The notes: a model not told the origin generated them from the sequence alone. A DNA stretch of 64,000 nt from Jackrogersella multiformis (GCA_902806575.1 CADCXD010000009.1:2170001-2234000); one strand, 5' to 3'. Shown: positions 1 to 11,720, counted from the stretch's first letter. Made by a program: numbers and translations.

Positions 1-49
1 TTGCATATAAATCATGAAAGCTAGCATGTAGCCTCCAGGACTGAATGTT

Positions 50-289
50 TTGGGATTCAAAAACGGCGTCCTCCATGCCAAATGCAGCGCGTCAAAGGTG
101 CCTTTCTCACGTAGGGCGGAAGAGCGGCTTCAGGCCGGAACGTGTCCTATGCTGTCCCAGGAGATCGGTCGCGTCGTTGACCATCGTCTTAGGGTACACG
201 GTGTCGAAAACTTCCGCATCGTGGATTCGAGTATCGTCCCCGTATTGCCGCCGGGTAACTTACAGTCGACTGTCTACGCTAATAGGTAG
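50..289 (+). pseudogene. C-terminal remnant of a GMC oxidoreductase
   Basis: The frame carries the C-terminal signature of glucose-methanol-choline FAD oxidoreductases: a GTCPM block (about residue 30), then VVDHRLRVHGVENFRIVDSS and a PxLPPGN segment close to the usual P(T/S)xPxGN that precedes the terminal FAD-contacting helix. The usual catalytic histidine just before the GTCxM block is absent (EERLQAGTC). A TAG ends the frame right after VYANR, where intact proteins continue with about 10-15 residues such as AERAADLI; readable RAA follows the stop. Only the last ~80 residues lie in the window, so the rest may be to the left. The missing histidine and premature stop argue for a relic. I am fairly sure of the family, less sure that the whole gene is dead. 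Confidence 0.6.
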
Positions 290-771
290 AGGGCGGCCTG
301 GGTTACCAAACCAGAACATGGGCTAAAGTGTGGTAATGTAAGGTAAACTCGGTGATGGTTGGGTAATTCGTCAGGAACGCGATGCGGATAAAGTAGCATT
401 CGATCGGGACAGGCCAGACGACACATGGCAAATGTAACGGTATCCGAATAATGCAGCTAAATGATTTTCATATTGTGTCGTATTATATGCTACACTTTAC
501 CATGGAAACTCCCTTGTGAGAAACATATTGAAGCACTTTTACAGACTGATAGCGAAGCAGACTCAACAGCCCGCCAGGTAACATTTGCATCAACATGTAC
601 CTATATCCCATATTGAGGGGCCTTAGATGTCCATGCCCGTGCCTCTTACAGCTTATCAGATGTAAGTTAAGCAACCATAGGGACACCTGCCAAGGTAATA
701 GTGTCGCTACTCTGTCCTTCCGGACCCAATGTCTTCCAAATCAGTTCATTTTGGGTGTTATACGCAAAGAT

Positions 772-779
772 ACCTAGGT
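772..779. repeat. ACCTAGGT palindrome inserted in coding sequence
   Basis: Removing these eight bases restores the lectin-like frame (GSVH then IFAYNTQNE). This is the only copy of the dispersed palindrome that I could place inside a recognisable coding exon; it also creates the premature TAG at 774-776. Confidence 0.7.
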
Positions 780-1792
780 ATGGACGCTACCCGGTCCGTC
801 ACTTACAGCCTTGGGAGGGCCGGAAAGTGACCATTCAACCAGGACCTCAAAGTCGTCTGCGGGTGTCCAGCTTCCCGAAATGCTGTCGAAGCTCTTGTGC
901 GGCATAGAACCATCTTCTCTCCAGGCGAACACGTCTAAGCTCTGCGAAGTAGAACTAACGACGTCTGGCTGACCTTGGATCTTTGTATCACCACTGATGC
1001 GAGTCCAATCCGACCATGTCCGATTTGCGTCAACGTATGACAGTTGCCAAAGTCCGCCATCACCACCGCGAGCGAATACGTCGATGACTCCTTGCGTGCG
1101 CGACACGGCCACCGGAAGCGTTGTGACGAAGCCGTGCAAGTCCTCGTAGTCGGACCATTTTGCTGTCTCGGCATCCCATGATGCGTGTAATAAGTGACTG
1201 TTCGCCTTAGAAACGGCGAGGATATCTAGGCGTGAATCGTTGCCGTTCCAAGCGATCACCGAAGGTGTCATAGGTTGCAAGTCGGGTCCTGGAATTTGTA
1301 TTAAATTGGACCAACCGTCTTGGGGGTGCCACTGATAGTAGTGGGCTGCGAGTCCCGCGTCCCCATTCGCCAGATAGAAAACTTTTAGAGCTTCGAATGA
1401 AGGCGTGTACTGTACTTGCGAGGGAGCGCCGGATACGGATTTGTCCGAAAATGGCCAGTAGTAAGATCCAAGAAGGTTGTCCCCTTGATGGTAATTGTGA
1501 AAGCTATAGCCGTTCGAGTTGACATATACTTCGGTTTGGTTTATTAAGCCCTCTGATAAGCGATGATTTACGGCAATAGATGGTGCGCTGCGGACATCGA
1601 TGTCGGCACCAACAAGCTCCATCTCTTTTCCTTCTGGTAAGAAATCTGTCTCGGATATCGCATTGGAGTTTCGTTATTTACGATATATCGAGTATGTATC
1701 ATTGTTCGTCAAGGCAAATATTTCGAGGTAGGGATAGCCCCAAGAGATGGCCGTCAGTGAGAGACCTAGTGCCACGCTTGAAGGACTACCAG

Positions 1793-2077
1793 TGAACCGG
1801 AGTGAGAGATATGAGGGTAAGTCGAACGGAGTCAAACCTGTAAAAGGTTGCCCTGTGGGGACAACCAACCTGCAGTGAGTGGTCACGTGACCCCCTTATA
1901 TAAAGACCTGATCTCTCGATCAGCTCTTTTAGCACTTATTCATATTGGTTGCATCACTCTATCTCTGATCGTTGTTGATTCGTATCCTTCGGACCGGGAG
2001 AAGCGTAGCCACTTAGGTCTCGTATCAGGGACCTAAGTGACTATCTCTACCCTTTAGGAGCTTCTCGCTCTGGTTCA
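1793..2077 (+). mobile_element. LTR-like insertion (solo LTR or small non-autonomous element) inside the lectin pseudogene
   Basis: The insert starts TGAACCGGAG and ends CTCTGGTTCA, giving imperfect terminal inverted repeats of about 17 bp with TG...CA ends. It is flanked by copies of GGACTACCAG (1783-1792 and 2081-2090). The immediate duplication is CCAG or ACCAG depending on where the terminal A is placed. Inside are a 12-bp palindrome GGTCACGTGACC (1881-1892), a TATATAAA box (1897-1904) and a 10-bp inverted repeat CACTTAGGTC/GACCTAAGTG (2010-2039). Size, ends and TATA box fit a solo LTR. It has no open frame. The host reading frame (TGSP before, GSPSSVAL after) resumes on either side, so the element plainly landed in a once-continuous exon. 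Confidence 0.6.
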
Positions 2078-2562
2078 CCAGGACTACCAGTCATCTCAGC
2101 CGCAGACGATCCCCGAGTTTGCGATTGATTCCCTTGGTCACTTTTTATGTGAGCTATTGCGTACCTAGGTAGGTGTGCATAAAACGTGACATTAGCTTAC
2201 CTTGGATTTGTCGTTGCGGTCGGAAAAGGCGGCGGCGGTGACGGCGACCGGCTCTTCGAGGTCCCAACAACAGCGCCAACTATCACACCCACGAGGACGA
2301 GAACGCAAGCGAGTACAATAAGTGTAACCTTCTTCTTGTTGATCTTCCTACTCGTTGGCGGCAATACACTCTCGTCTGTTACGATGCCTTCTTGATAAAC
2401 CCCTTTATGCTCGCGTTCAGTCTGAGCCGGATGTAGCCAATGCTGATCCTGATGTGCTACTTGAAGCCCGGACTCATACGTTTGGGCTACTTCAATTCCG
2501 GGCTGGTCGGGCTGGTTGTTAGAGCCAGTGCTGGCCATGGCCACGCAGCTTCCACAGCTCAA

Positions 2563-3285
2563 TGGTGGAGCTGTGAAAAAGAACTAAGATGGTGAACGTG
2601 CCTTGCTACCTAGGGATAGTAGAAGATAAACACCAACTATATATCTACAAAGTTACATTTGTGGGTGAAAGTTGCAGAATCAACATTAAGCATCGGTTCA
2701 ACCCTCTGTGGCCTAGTTGTCTGTTTGGCTACAGCGGTTGTGACTCAAGGCACTAGATAGGAGCAAATGATATTAATTTTGGTACGCGTAGGACTCAGCC
2801 AACTGTTTCAATTATCGTGCTGAGACACATCATTGGGCTAGTTATTGCATGTTCTCGGCGGTAGAAAATCTGCGAAGTGGTCAACTTATCCAAGCTCTTA
2901 TATTTCCAAGCAACCCTCGGAATGTGTCTGTATTGAGACATATAGTCAGACCCGTGGCGCTGGTTCAGACAGAAAAAGCATATAAGCACACCTACCTAGC
3001 TACCGAAATAGAATCGGCGGCATCACCTACAATTCTCACAATTGACAGTCCTGGTTCAAGCTTAGGTTAGGTACCTAGGTAGGCTTCGGCTTGTTTTGAT
3101 TAGCACGCCTTCGGTGTTGCAGCCTGCAGGTCTTCTCGCCAAGATCAGGTAGGTACTGTTATAAATATATGGCTAATACGGCACGCCTGGACCTTCAGAT
3201 AACTGAATCGTGCCTGTCAGCATTAGTTCTAATGCACTTTTCCGCGCTGAGTACCTTTAGATCAAGGAAGATATTCCTGAGTGCC
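2563..3285. other. Gene-free spacer
   Basis: No coding sequence is supportable between the lectin relic and the retrotransposon target site. The stretch holds one ACCTAGGTAGG palindrome near 3072-3083 and ordinary base composition up to the left LTR. Confidence 0.5.
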
Positions 3286-3290
3286 CGGCT

Positions 3291-3604
3291 TGTGACAAGG
3301 GCAAAATGGGCTTGGAACTGTAGTTCAATTTCGAATTATAATTCTCTATAGTCTTAAGGTCCTTGCCTTTTTTCTCTTCTTGCGAAGCAAGGCGTAATAA
3401 CCTATATATATTTAATCTAAATATCTCCTTAAGCGCCGTTAGCGCCTTCTTAATCCTATTGATTCAATCTTATATATATTAATTAAGTCTTTTAATTAAC
3501 TTTATTTAATAATTTTGTTTTATAAGTTTTAATATATTTTATATTTATTAATATATATATATATATTAATTATATTTTGCTTTATAAAGCTTATTCGTAT
3601 AATA
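3291..3604 (-). repeat. Left LTR of the Gypsy element
   Basis: This LTR aligns without gaps to the right LTR and differs essentially by transitions. Its outer ~70 bp keep G and C bases that are A or T in the other copy (for example GGGCTTGG here, AAGCTTAA there), whereas its inner part is fully AT-converted. In element terms it is the 3' LTR. Confidence 0.85.
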
Positions 3605-4861
3605 TTAGCTTCCTCTTTTTTAATATTTATTTCTAAGTATATTAAATAATTATAAGATTGTAAGGTTTATCGGTATATTAATCGTAAAATAGTTTAACTG
3701 TTATTTTTATTTCTTCGTTAAATATATATTTATAAGGTTCCTATATTTAATACCTTTTAATTAATTATTTTTTTTACTTTATAAAATACTTTATTCGGCC
3801 TTAATTTTTAATAAAATCTATTACTCGTTTTACTTAATAATCTTTAAACTTTATTAAGACTGCTTTACGTAAGACCTAATTAAGGTTAAAAAGTTTTTAA
3901 TTATTAACGCGGTAAGGTTCGATAAATAAAACATAAAACGAATTATATATTCTTTATCTTTTAAAGAGAATAAATCTTATTACAATAAGAAAGATTACTT
4001 ATTAAACCTTAAAAAGACTTAAAAGCTTTTTATTTAACTTTTTAATAAGGCGTTTAATTTTAATGTTTTTTACGTTTAATATCACGAATTAATCTACTTC
4101 GAAGGTTAATACATCCTTTTATCGTTTATTAGCCCATTCTTTTATTCGTTAACAACTTCGTTTTAGGTATTTCCGTATGTTTTAATATACTTAAATTATT
4201 TAATATATATATAATTTACTTTTAAGGTTACGTAAAGTACTTATAAGAAGATTATAAATTACCAGGTAATATCTATAATTAACGTAAAAAGAAGTAAGTT
4301 ATATTAATAATAAAGCAATATTATTATAAGTAAATTTTATAGTTATAAATAAGTCCTCTTAATTACTCATTTCGTAATTAATAAAGGCTTTAAAATAAAC
4401 TTTTAAGATTTAATTAAGGCGTTTTGTTTACTTATCGATCTATAAGTAAAATATAATATTTATTCGGGACTTAATACTTACTAATTTAAAAAAGTCCTTT
4501 TAAATATAAGATATAAACTTAGAATCTTTATTAAAAATAATGTCCAGGGATATACCATATAATCTTTAATATTACTTAATAAAGATTTTAATTAAATTGT
4601 TAAATTTCTTTTCTTTTGCTTTAAAAAAAATGAAGTATACCATTTTAAAGAATAGATCCATTATTACTTAAATGAAGTTATAGCTGTTCGATAAAGAAAA
4701 ATTAGTAATAAAATTTATTGCTATTATTAATTAAGGTTTATAATGTAATTTTATCGGCTAAAAATATTTATATAAGGCGTAACGAGGGATTTTGTTTTAT
4801 TAACATTTTAAATAACCTCGTACGTAATCCTAGATAATATTTTTAATATTTGGTTACTAAA

Positions 4862-4992
4862 AGTTTTAAATGATTAATTCTAAGGTTTTATTTATTCTTA
4901 TATATTTGGTAATAAGGATATTATATTCGGTAAAAATAACTTCCTTCTGGAGTTTTATAAGTATTTAAAGTCTTTTTTTTCGATAAAAGAGG
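4862..4992 (-). pseudogene. Integrase zinc-binding region remnant
   Basis: The minus strand reads LFYRKKRL, a stop, then a segment ending NKTLELI. This lines up with the Gypsy pattern LYxxGRLxVP...EVxxxxHDxxxxGHxGxxKTLEL that forms the HHCC domain of integrase. The expected histidines have become tyrosines (EYN, TKY) through G-to-A changes on the coding strand, and the tryptophan codon after KRL is a stop. Confidence 0.7.
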
Positions 4993-6014
4993 TTATCCTA
5001 TAAAATAACGTCCTTAAAAAGGTTCTTAATTTACGCAACGTATTTTAGGTCGTTAATAACTACTTTCTTTAATCGTTTAATAAATTTAGAAGCTTAATTA
5101 GGTATAGTAAGGTTATAAAATCTGCTTAATATAACAAAGATAACCGTTAAAAAAGTAAATAAAGTTCTTAAAAAATGCGAAAAATGTTTATCTTATAAAA
5201 CCGACTTTATAAGTTAATCTTTAACTTCCCCTTTTTTAGGTCGATATTATAATAGTTTGGAAAAAATATTGGCTTTATTATTTTATTTTCCGGGTCGGTA
5301 ATTAATAATAAATTAATATAAAAATAATTCTTATGCTTATCGGGCTTAACGATGGTTTAAGACCTTAGCTATTATAAAATAGGCTAAGTTTTAATGGTTA
5401 AAGTAAACTTTAATTTAATGTTTTACACTTTTTAAGTATTAATATTATTTATTAAAAGAGTTTATTATAATTAATAATTCTTTATCGTATATTTTATAGT
5501 TTATTTTTACCGGTGTAAGCTTACGGGAATAATAAGTTATAAATTTAAGTTTACTTTATTTATTTTTTTAAGAAAGAACGGCGCTAATAATATAATTTAA
5601 TACATTAACTTTTATATAAGTTTGTTTTAAAGGATCGAAATGTATTATAATAAGGGCTTAAGTAAATCGATATTTAAGTTTTTTAAAGGATTTACTTATT
5701 TCTTTAATTTATTTTTAATCCTTTTTATCTCCTTTATTTACGTTAATAATCGGCTTTATTATTTTTAAGAACTTTTTTATAAATTATCGATAAAAATTTG
5801 CGAAGCTAATAAACTATTAAGATTCTTTAAAGGACTTAAAGGTTTCTTAATTATTAATATAATCGATCTTATCTTAGATTATTAAGATGCCTTTTACTTT
5901 AATAATATAATTAAAGAAGTTTACTTTTTAAACTTTTTAGAAATATTTTCGTAAGTTAATTACTAAATGATATTTTGTAAGTCTTTTTAGGATTTTTTTA
6001 ATAATTTTATCGTA

Positions 6015-6179
6015 TTCTTTTATTATATTTGCATAAATAAAAAAATCGTTTAAATATATTAAAAGTCCTAGGTTGATAAGGTTTCGGAAAATATTATTTA
6101 TTATTAATTAAAAAGTTATTAAAGCATTAATTAGTTTAAAAGGTATAATTAAGTATTTGAAAAGTCCGTATTTACATCG
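6015..6179 (-). pseudogene. Reverse transcriptase core remnant
   Basis: The minus strand reads RCKYGLFKYLIIPFKLINA, then a stop, then NNIFRNLINLGLLIYLNDFFIYA. This matches the Gypsy RT core (T+YG-FEYLVMPFGLTNAPATFQ ... YLDDILIYS). Glycines have become lysine, the active-site YLDD reads YLND, and a glutamine or tryptophan codon is a stop. These are C-to-T or G-to-A changes typical of RIP. Confidence 0.85.
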
Positions 6180-8449
6180 AAAAGTTATTTTTTATTTATT
6201 TCCTTTTTTAATTCTAATAAGGTAAAATCTTAACTTAAAATCGATTTTAATAAATTATTTTGCGGTTTTAAAGTAAATTTATAGTTTAGATATTAAAGGG
6301 ATAAAATAACGGATAAGGATAATGATATTGTTTAAGCCTTAATAATTAATTATTAACTTAAGAGGGTTTTAAGGATTAGATTTATCGATAAATATTATGG
6401 GCATTATATAAGATAAGGTTAATTTTTAGATTTAATTATTATTGATTATTTTATTTAATTATGGTTTAAATATATTAAGTTCCTTTTTATTTATAATATA
6501 AAGGGGTTCCTAAGGAGGTATTTTTCCTTTTTAAAAATCGATAAAATGATCTTATGGTTAATGGTTTAAAAAACGTTGCTTTGTTTTTTTAATTATAATA
6601 TACATAAATTCACAAAATTCCTTAAGAATATTCTTTAACGTTTTATTTACTTTAATATTCCTTACTGCCGTTATATTAACTGACTTTTTTAAATTATATA
6701 AGGTTAAGCTTATATAATATTTTTAATAATAAGAAAAATTAAACTTAATCTTTTTAAGGTTTAAAAAAAAGTTTACGAGCTTATAGATTTTTATTTACCA
6801 TTATAATATAATAATATCGCATTTATTATTTAGGACGTTTAGTTCGAAGTTAATTTAGAAAAAGTAATCTTTTTAGTGACGAAAGATAAAGGGATTAATA
6901 TAATAACGTCTTACAAAAAGAACTTAAATTAAGTTAAAAGTTAATACAAGTTAAATATATTATCTTTTAATAATTAGCAACTTTTATTTTCTTACTTTAA
7001 AAAGAAATATTATTAAGATTAAGCTTCTAGAATTTAATAATACTTATACTTAATATTTATCTTTATTATATAATAATATTATATTAATAATAAGTTTATA
7101 TCTTAAAGTTAATTTTAAGTAAAGTTTCTTTATAACCTTTATCTTATCTTTAATTAATCTTTTAATTGCCATAGCTCGGCATACTTCACCTTAATTTAGC
7201 TATGGGATCCGATAAAGTGTAACGTTAAGGCCTTTTAAAAATTTAAATCGAAATCTTTAATTTCCATGATTTAAGGATAAAATAATTCTTATAAAGCTGC
7301 ATTTATTTATACCTTTTTTTATAGTAAAAATATAAGCTAGGTATTATTATCTCGGGATTATTTTATAAAGGAAACTTTATTTAAGTTTAATGGTAAGTCC
7401 TTACCATTAACGTCCTTTTTTACGAAATAAGAAAAGGTTTAATAATTATTACGTTTATAACGTTAACAAGATTTCTTATCCTTCTTTCGTTAATCTATAT
7501 TTACTTAGTTAATCTCTTTTAAAACATTCTTATTATTAAATTAAACCTTATCCTTTTGGTTTAATCTTAACTTACCTTCGTTTTTAAGTTTATCGTTATT
7601 TCTTAAAGATCGATCTTAGCCCGGATTAAAACGGTTCTTCTTTCCGCGGTTAACTTAGCTTAACTTTAAGGGCTCTTAAGTCGAAACAAACCTTCCTTTT
7701 CCCGAAATACCGGGGTTAGTTAATATATTTTTATATATTTAACCTGCTTTTTAAATAACGATAAGAAATTCTTTATCTATATCCGAAAATCCCCCTTATT
7801 TAAAATAAATTAATTTAATAATTTCGTTAGGAAAAGTTTTAACGATATAATTCTAAAACGTCGTTTTAAACCATTAAATTACTTCATTAAGGTTTAATAA
7901 CTCGGTAAAATATTAAGTAATATCCCCTTAATATTTAAGCTTATTTATTTTCTTTAAGTTGTAATGCCTTTTTAAAAGGTTTATAAAACGCTTTTAAAGG
8001 GCAATAACGTATACTACTTAAATGTTAAAGACTTTTAATTATATAACTTAGTTTTTACGTTATTAATATTATAGCTATGCTTTTTCGGATAATAACGATC
8101 CAATCTAATTAATACGGTGAAAATCTTTAAGAAAATTCTTTGCATACATTTTTAAGTATACCTTAACTTTCATCCATTAGGTTTAAAACTTTACGAAATC
8201 CTTACCATCGTAAACGGTAGGTTTATTAAATTATATTAAATTAACGGTAGTTATAACGTAAAAAGGACGAGTTAATCGTTTTAAAGCCTTAAATAATCGG
8301 TCATTATTACTCTAAGGTAAAGGATTTTTATCGTTATATAAGGGCGTAAGATTACCCCGGGATAGTCCTTTAAGAAGGTCCTTAGGTAATTTAAAGTTCC
8401 AAGATTAATCATCGGAATTAAAATTACTTAGGTCATCATTAAATATTCC

Positions 8450-8490
8450 GGCGGCCCTTCGGGGGGGGATTCCTCCCCCATTACCTCCAG
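8450..8490. other. GC-rich patch inside the AT-converted element
   Basis: A short patch with runs of C and G (GGGGGGGATTCCTCCCCC can fold on itself) survives in the otherwise AT-rich interior. It contains almost no CpA or TpG dinucleotides, the preferred RIP targets, which may explain its survival. Confidence 0.5.
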
Positions 8491-9898
8491 ATATAAAGGG
8501 GTTAATTTTAACAGAATCGAATTATACTCGGGCCCTTTCCGTTATTTTTTTAACCTAGGTTTATAAGAGGGATTATAAGGAGAGAAGGTTCCTTATTCGA
8601 ACTTTCGAGTTAAAGTATTTAATAAATAATACTTTAAAGTGTATTAAGTTTTTTCGATTAAAAAGATTTAATTTAATTAACATTTTTAATGCAACACGCC
8701 TTTCAATGCTTTTTAAAACGGAGTTAATATTAATTAATTTATTAGAAACTAATTAAGTATTAAATTCGTTAAAAACGGCTTAAATATAAGCCTTTAAATT
8801 ATTAAATTAGCAACGGATTTTTACGTCGATATACGTAAGGTTTATATATTTCCTTATAAAAAAATCGTTAATTTAAGATTCTTTAATATAAGCTTAATTT
8901 ATTACTTTTTGCTAAAGGTTCTTTTACTTTTTAATATCTTAATAAAAGGTTTAAAAAACTTATTAATAATAACTAGCCATTTTTTTAAACTTATTAATAA
9001 CTTTTTATTAAGCTTAATTATCTTATATATACTAAGCAATCGTATTTTAAACTTATTGCGAAAAGTTTAAATTAACTTATTAAACTTATTATTTAAAATA
9101 AGTTATTTATTCGTTTATTAATATTATACCGGTCTGATTAAGTTAAACCATTATGTTATAAACTATTTAAACCATATTATATTAGTTTCGAATTTAATCC
9201 TCATTGGTAATCTGGTTACTCGTAACGGTAATAGCAAGTGTTTAAATAATATAATAATTATTATACATTTTTTAATAAAGCTTAATAAATTATATAAAAA
9301 AATTGTTAAAATTAACTCCGGTATTATTAATATTAAGAGCATCTTATATAACTATTTTATAATTTTAAGGGTTATAAAAGATTATAATATTATCGTTATT
9401 AAGTTAAGGTAATCCGGGAATAAAGGAAAGATTTCGAGGCGGTATGTTCTTTATTTCGGGTATTTTAATAAGGAATCGCGTATTAAAGCGTTATCTAATC
9501 TTAATAAGTTCTTATAGTCGGCAATTTTCTTTATGCCTGCCTTTAGTTTCGAGATCTTATAAAATAGGTATTATTAAGGACTTAGAGGATTATTTATCGT
9601 TTAATAAAGGTAGTTTAAGGTCTTATAAATTAATAAGTAATAAAATTAAGGTATAAATACTTAATTTAAATATTTATAAAATAATAAAGTATAAAGTTTC
9701 CTTTATAGCTATAATAACGTACGTAATAATAAGATTAATAAGTAATGTTAATATAATATACTTTAATAAAAAACTTCTTTAAGCAGGTTAATTATTTATA
9801 AATAGCTAAAATAAAATAATTTAATAAAGGAATTAACTTTCTTTTAAAAGGCACGTGCTTTCTTAAAATAAAGTCTTCTTAAAAATTAAAGAATTATC

Positions 9899-10212
9899 TA
9901 TAATAAGGATAAAATAAGCTTAAAATTATAATTTAATTTCAAATTATAATTTTTTATAATTTTAAAGTCCTTACCTTTTTTCTTTTCTTACGAAGCGAGG
10001 CGTAATAACCTATATATATTTAATCTGAATATCTCCTTAAACGCCGTTAGCGCCCTTTTAATCCTGTTGGTTTAGTCTTACATATATTAATCAAATCTTC
10101 TGATTAACCTTATCCAATAGCTTTGTTTTATAAGTTCCAACATATCTTGTATTTACCAACATGCATGTATATATTGATCATATTCTGCTTTGTAGAGCCT
10201 ATCCGTATGATA
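9899..10212 (-). repeat. Right LTR of the Gypsy element
   Basis: This copy has the same length as the left LTR. The outer ~190 bp are nearly unmutated (for example TACCAACATGCATG, against TATTAATATATATA in the other copy), while the inner ~70-100 bp are AT-converted. It ends GTATGATA directly before the duplicated CGGCT; the expected CA terminus appears as TA, as RIP would make it. Confidence 0.85.
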
Positions 10213-10217
10213 CGGCT

Positions 10218-10640
10218 TACTTCAGCGGAAGAGAGCCTACGAACCAAGATTCCACGAATACCGACAGGCCGAGCCGCACATAGGTTTTTAGCCTAATCAT
10301 CGATCATGACTGTTTAGCCAAGATGAACAGAAATCATATCAATGGCATGGTGAAAGAAGCACAGATAAATCATTCGCTTGCGGACGTCTCCTGATGCGAT
10401 GACAAATTTGAAGATTGACCAAGGCGAATCCAAGCACTGTACAAACTTGAAGTGTTCCTGCAAAACTGTACGCTTCCAAACGGGGTTTCGTGTAATTTAA
10501 CTTACTCGAGATATGTTTGACATATCATAAGCTGTAAGTTTGGGTCGGATGCCTTGAGCTCGTTGGCTGTATGTGAACCCCGTGTTGATGGACAAGGGTT
10601 ATAGGGCTTGCTCAAGGCTTTGTTGAACAGTCAAGGCATT
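10218..10640. other. Gene-free flank of the retrotransposon
   Basis: Base composition returns abruptly to normal at 10213. I see no coding or structured feature here. Confidence 0.4.
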
Positions 10641-10683
10641 GATACTCGCGTTGATGAATTAGAAGGGGATTTGGATCAAAAAC

Positions 10684-11370
10684 TTATGAAGTTTGCTCGG
10701 ATGATTGGAGAGCAAATGTGCATGACGATAATGGCGAACGCTCAGCATGGAGAGAGTAGCCAGGACTCTGCATCCCTTGGGGTATTCCATACTGAGAACT
10801 TGAAGAATTAAATGATTCGAGGTTAAGGAACTTCTTGTTGGGAAAAGGTGACGATACTGTGCGCAGTTTGGAGGCCAAGTCAGGTGTATGAATCTGTAAT
10901 CTGTAAAAGACTCGTTCCATTTGCAGAAGATGGGACTCTATGCAAACTGGCATGCCATTCATTCCAAACGAGATCGCGTTGACATTCAAAGATGGGCCCA
11001 GTCAAGAGATTCGAAATCTGCTGTGGGTGGAAGGCTCCGCGTTAAGAGCATTTGACGAAGCTCTCTCCAGAATCGGGAATCGAATCTGGGGTATATCCGA
11101 AGAGCTCGGCATTCCTTGTGTCAGCTTCTTCGCCACGGCACGACGCAGAGCATCCCAATAGCGGTCGAAATATTCAAGGCTCTCTTGTCCATCATTGAGC
11201 CTAGGCTCGCATGTGTCATTTTCGGGGTTGAGCTCGTAGATTTCCGAGAGCATCTCTCTATGCTCATAGAAACCATGCGGATATTACGGGAACAGCCTCC
11301 TGAGCGAAGGATGAAGGTTCTATTTCAAAGTCAGGAAAACTGTCAAGCGGGACGAATTTAAAACAGCGCT
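10684..11370 (-). pseudogene. Broken gene of unknown family
   Basis: Two stretches in one minus-strand frame (83 and 101 residues) are separated by a single TGA at about 11002-11004; a TGG-to-TGA change would explain it. The readable text (EIYELNPENDTCEPRLNDG, then a Trp/Tyr-rich helix-like DGQESLEYFDRYWDALRRAV) looks protein-like. Upstream, a second frame (VPLDSFPDFEIEPSSF) stays open until the two frames meet around 11270, suggesting a frameshift. No family is recognised. It may be a host gene decaying beside the retroelement, or a chance pair of open frames. Confidence 0.35.
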
Positions 11371-11720
11371 CAGCTGCCACTAGAATACCTAGAGTCTTGA
11401 CCAGGGGGCGTTCCCCATTAGTGGGCGCTGTGGCTGTGAAAGATACCTATCAACGCACTTATACCTACACAGAGAGTCATAGCGTCTTCCCCTAATTTTA
11501 CTTACAGGTTATCGACAACTTTTCTTTAAATACTATCATTAAGAGGCATAGGTGGACATAAGGAATTTAGTATGTACCTAGGTAAGCATTGAAGCTAGGG
11601 ATATTGAGCCTTTTGTTTTTAGGGGAAAGAAATATATTCATTGACAACCGAAAGGTACGCAAGTAGAGCGGACCATACTATTTACCTATCAACAGGTATC
11701 GTGGTGCACATTCATTTCCG

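Larger units (their letters stand above)
667..2562 (-). pseudogene. Membrane-anchored fucose-lectin-like beta-propeller protein, disrupted
   Basis: Exon 1 (2562 or 2538 to 2201) encodes a cytoplasmic tail with the GIEVAQ-type motif of fungal fucose-specific-lectin-like proteins, then one transmembrane helix (VTLIVLACVLVLVGVIVGAVVG) and a proline/serine linker. A GTAAGC donor at 2200 opens a 60-bp intron (2141-2200). Exon 2 continues as linker, then a propeller beginning TAISWGYPYLEIFAL and running through repeated blades with W-H/Y-K signatures to a TAA at 667. Three lesions are visible: an LTR-like insertion at 1793-2077 in the linker; an in-frame TAA at 1674-1676 between SIYRK and RNSNAIS, where a tyrosine codon would fit; and an 8-bp ACCTAGGT at 772-779 that shifts the frame between GSVH and the last ~35 residues (FAYNTQNELIWKTLG). 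The intact form would be a plasma-membrane or wall-facing carbohydrate-binding protein. Family confidence is good; inactivity is nearly certain. Confidence 0.8.
3291..10212 (-). mobile_element. Complete but RIP-degraded Ty3/Gypsy LTR retrotransposon
   Basis: Two 314-bp LTRs (3291-3604 and 9899-10212) bound a 6.9-kb unit, flanked by an exact 5-bp duplication CGGCT (3286-3290 and 10213-10217). The interior is extremely AT-rich, with stops in all frames, as RIP produces. Reverse translation on the minus strand shows a Gypsy reverse transcriptase core (about 6015-6179) and an integrase zinc-binding region (about 4862-4992), so the element is transcribed right to left. Next to the left LTR, the minus strand reads AAAAAAGAGGAAG, a fitting polypurine tract. 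The order RT then integrase is that of Ty3/Gypsy rather than Ty1/Copia. No functional gene survives. Confidence 0.9.

Noticed and set aside
9444..9656. 70-codon open frame in the AT-rich element
   Set aside because: It lies within the RIP-degraded retroelement on the opposite strand to pol; the translation is low-complexity Ile/Leu/Ser text.
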